The position numbers and the translations under genes were made by a program. Source: Calycina herbarum (taxonomy: Eukaryota > Ascomycota > Leotiomycetes > Helotiales > Pezizellaceae). Taken from it: 33,574 bases of DNA. The stretch lies in contig LLEY01000316.1 of NCBI GenBank assembly GCA_001414485.1, forward strand, positions 1 through 33,574, given 5' to 3'. Each line of letters begins with the position of its first letter. Position 1 is the stretch's first letter. The notes below the pieces were generated by a model. It was not told the DNA's origin and did no database searches. It saw nothing but the letters and a program-made list of their open reading frames with translations. This document shows, piece by piece, positions 32,643 through 33,574 of the stretch.

Positions 32643-33426
32643 GATACGAAAAAATCTTCAAAATGTGATTCAAGTCCTTCCAACACGTTGCTTGCCAAAT
32701 TGCTGTCTCTAACCTAGGGTCAGAGTGAGACTTAGAAACCGCGGACCGAGTGACATGACATATAACAAATCGAAACTTTACTATCTCTATGTCGGTGGTG
32801 TTGCCGTACTAGTACAGACATAGAGGAACTTAGAAAGTAAGATAATTAGTCAACGCTTTATAAACATCCTCAGGTTAATCATCCAAGTAGATCTCAAACA
32901 ATTATAGAGATATTGTTCCAGATTCCTTAGAAGACTTGAGAAATTGACAGTCCAATTCTTCTAGACCTTCTTAAATAATACCTTTTTATTATCTTAGACT
33001 CTTTTACACAGCTAAAAGGAAAGGAGATGTTTTACCAAGTAATACCCCCTTCTCTCACCAAAGTCGATTCCTCATAGCATATTTCACCTCAATAGAGAGC
33101 CCGACGAAAAAAAAGAATCCAAGACCCAATAAACCCAAACAAAGACTCTCGCAAGTTTCAATCCACCCTTCCTTCCCCATTTTCTCCCCCAACTCATTAA
33201 AAACAACCCCCAAACAACCCACCCCCGTCTCTTCCACTCCCCATCTCCCACCCAAAACCCAACAACACAACCCCTCAAAAATCTCCCAAGATAATCTTCC
33301 ACACCATATAAACCAGAAGTACCTCCCCATCAACACAAAGCCCACAGCCAATCCACAAAAAAATAGAAGCCTACTTCTACAGCATCCTGAATGCACCAAA
33401 CACCAAAAAAAGACTAAATCGCAAAG
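32643..33426. other. Non-RIPed right flank, no gene supported
   Basis: CA and TG return at once after the TIR. A 9-bp perfect inverted repeat CTCTATGTC/GACATAGAG lies at 32785-32793 and 32817-32825. From about 33050 to 33400 the plus strand is rich in C, A and CT runs, as in fungal promoters or UTRs. A 114-codon open frame on the minus strand here has a Trp/Gly/Leu/Phe-rich low-complexity translation and no domain, so I do not call it a gene. Confidence 0.45.
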
Positions 33427-33540
33427 TGTTGCTTTTAGAGAGGAATAATCTTATATTATTTCTCTCTTACACTCGCTCTCGCGCTCGCTAGTGCCGATTA
33501 TTATAGATCGTTAAGCGACTGTCGCACCCTCACTATTACA
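33427..33540. repeat. Possible short LTR (solo or start of a truncated element)
   Basis: The segment begins TGTTGC and ends ATTACA, so its ends are TGT…ACA, and base use shifts to AT-rich with CTCG runs. The following bases (TTATCAGATCCC, near 33549) vaguely resemble a copia-type primer site. No second copy or TSD is visible in the window, so this is weak. Confidence 0.25.
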
Positions 33541-33574
33541 TCCCTCTATTATCAGATCCCCCTAACATTATACC

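Noticed and set aside
33055..33399. 114-codon open frame on the minus strand
   Set aside because: The translation is a Trp/Gly/Leu/Phe-rich string with no domain, it needs a non-ATG start at the full length given, and it is antisense to pyrimidine-rich promoter-like DNA.

Overview
The window looks like filamentous ascomycete (Pezizomycotina) DNA. The outer flanks keep normal base use and hold a small intron-bearing gene with fungal splice signals. The central ~31 kb is repeat DNA with the mark of RIP (repeat-induced point mutation): CpA and TpG are strongly depleted, TpA is in excess, and TAG/TAA stops fill every reading frame. Nothing in the sequence fixes the genus.

Left flank (1-1478): non-RIPed. 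A three-exon gene on the minus strand (593 to 92) encodes a predicted 115-residue secreted protein with six cysteines, an effector-like candidate. It is the only probable intact gene I can support. The rest of the flank looks non-coding.

Central nest (about 1479-32642): a stack of transposons inserted into one another, each resolved by its terminal repeats and target-site duplications (TSDs). Outermost is a short element with ~65-bp terminal inverted repeats (1479-1541 and 32576-32642). Inside it lies LINE A (minus strand, 1645-32099, 5844 bp without its insertions, 15-bp TSD). Two Ty3/gypsy elements sit in LINE A: B1 (minus, 5313-11350, 6038 bp, 232-bp LTRs, TSD GTTAA) and B2 (minus, 11913-30475, about 7.0 kb net, 447-bp LTRs, TSD GGTAG). 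Inside B2 lies gypsy C (plus, 17230-28778, 5521 bp net, 242-bp LTRs, TSD ATAAG). Inside the 3' LTR of C lies LINE D (minus, 22533-28547, 6015 bp, 13-bp TSD). Relative ages follow: TIR element, LINE A, B1 and B2 (mutual order unknown), C, D. All are dead: gag, protease, reverse transcriptase, RNase H, integrase and endonuclease are readable only through stop codons.

Points of interest in the nest: eight 29-bp tandem repeats in the leader of gypsy C; a coiled-coil-like ORF antisense to pol in B2; three perfect stem-loops at the RIP-spared 3' end of LINE D; and the near absence of RIP in the short LTRs of C.

Right flank (32643-33574): non-RIPed, pyrimidine-rich on the plus strand, no gene I can support. 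A possible short LTR begins near the end (33427-33540).
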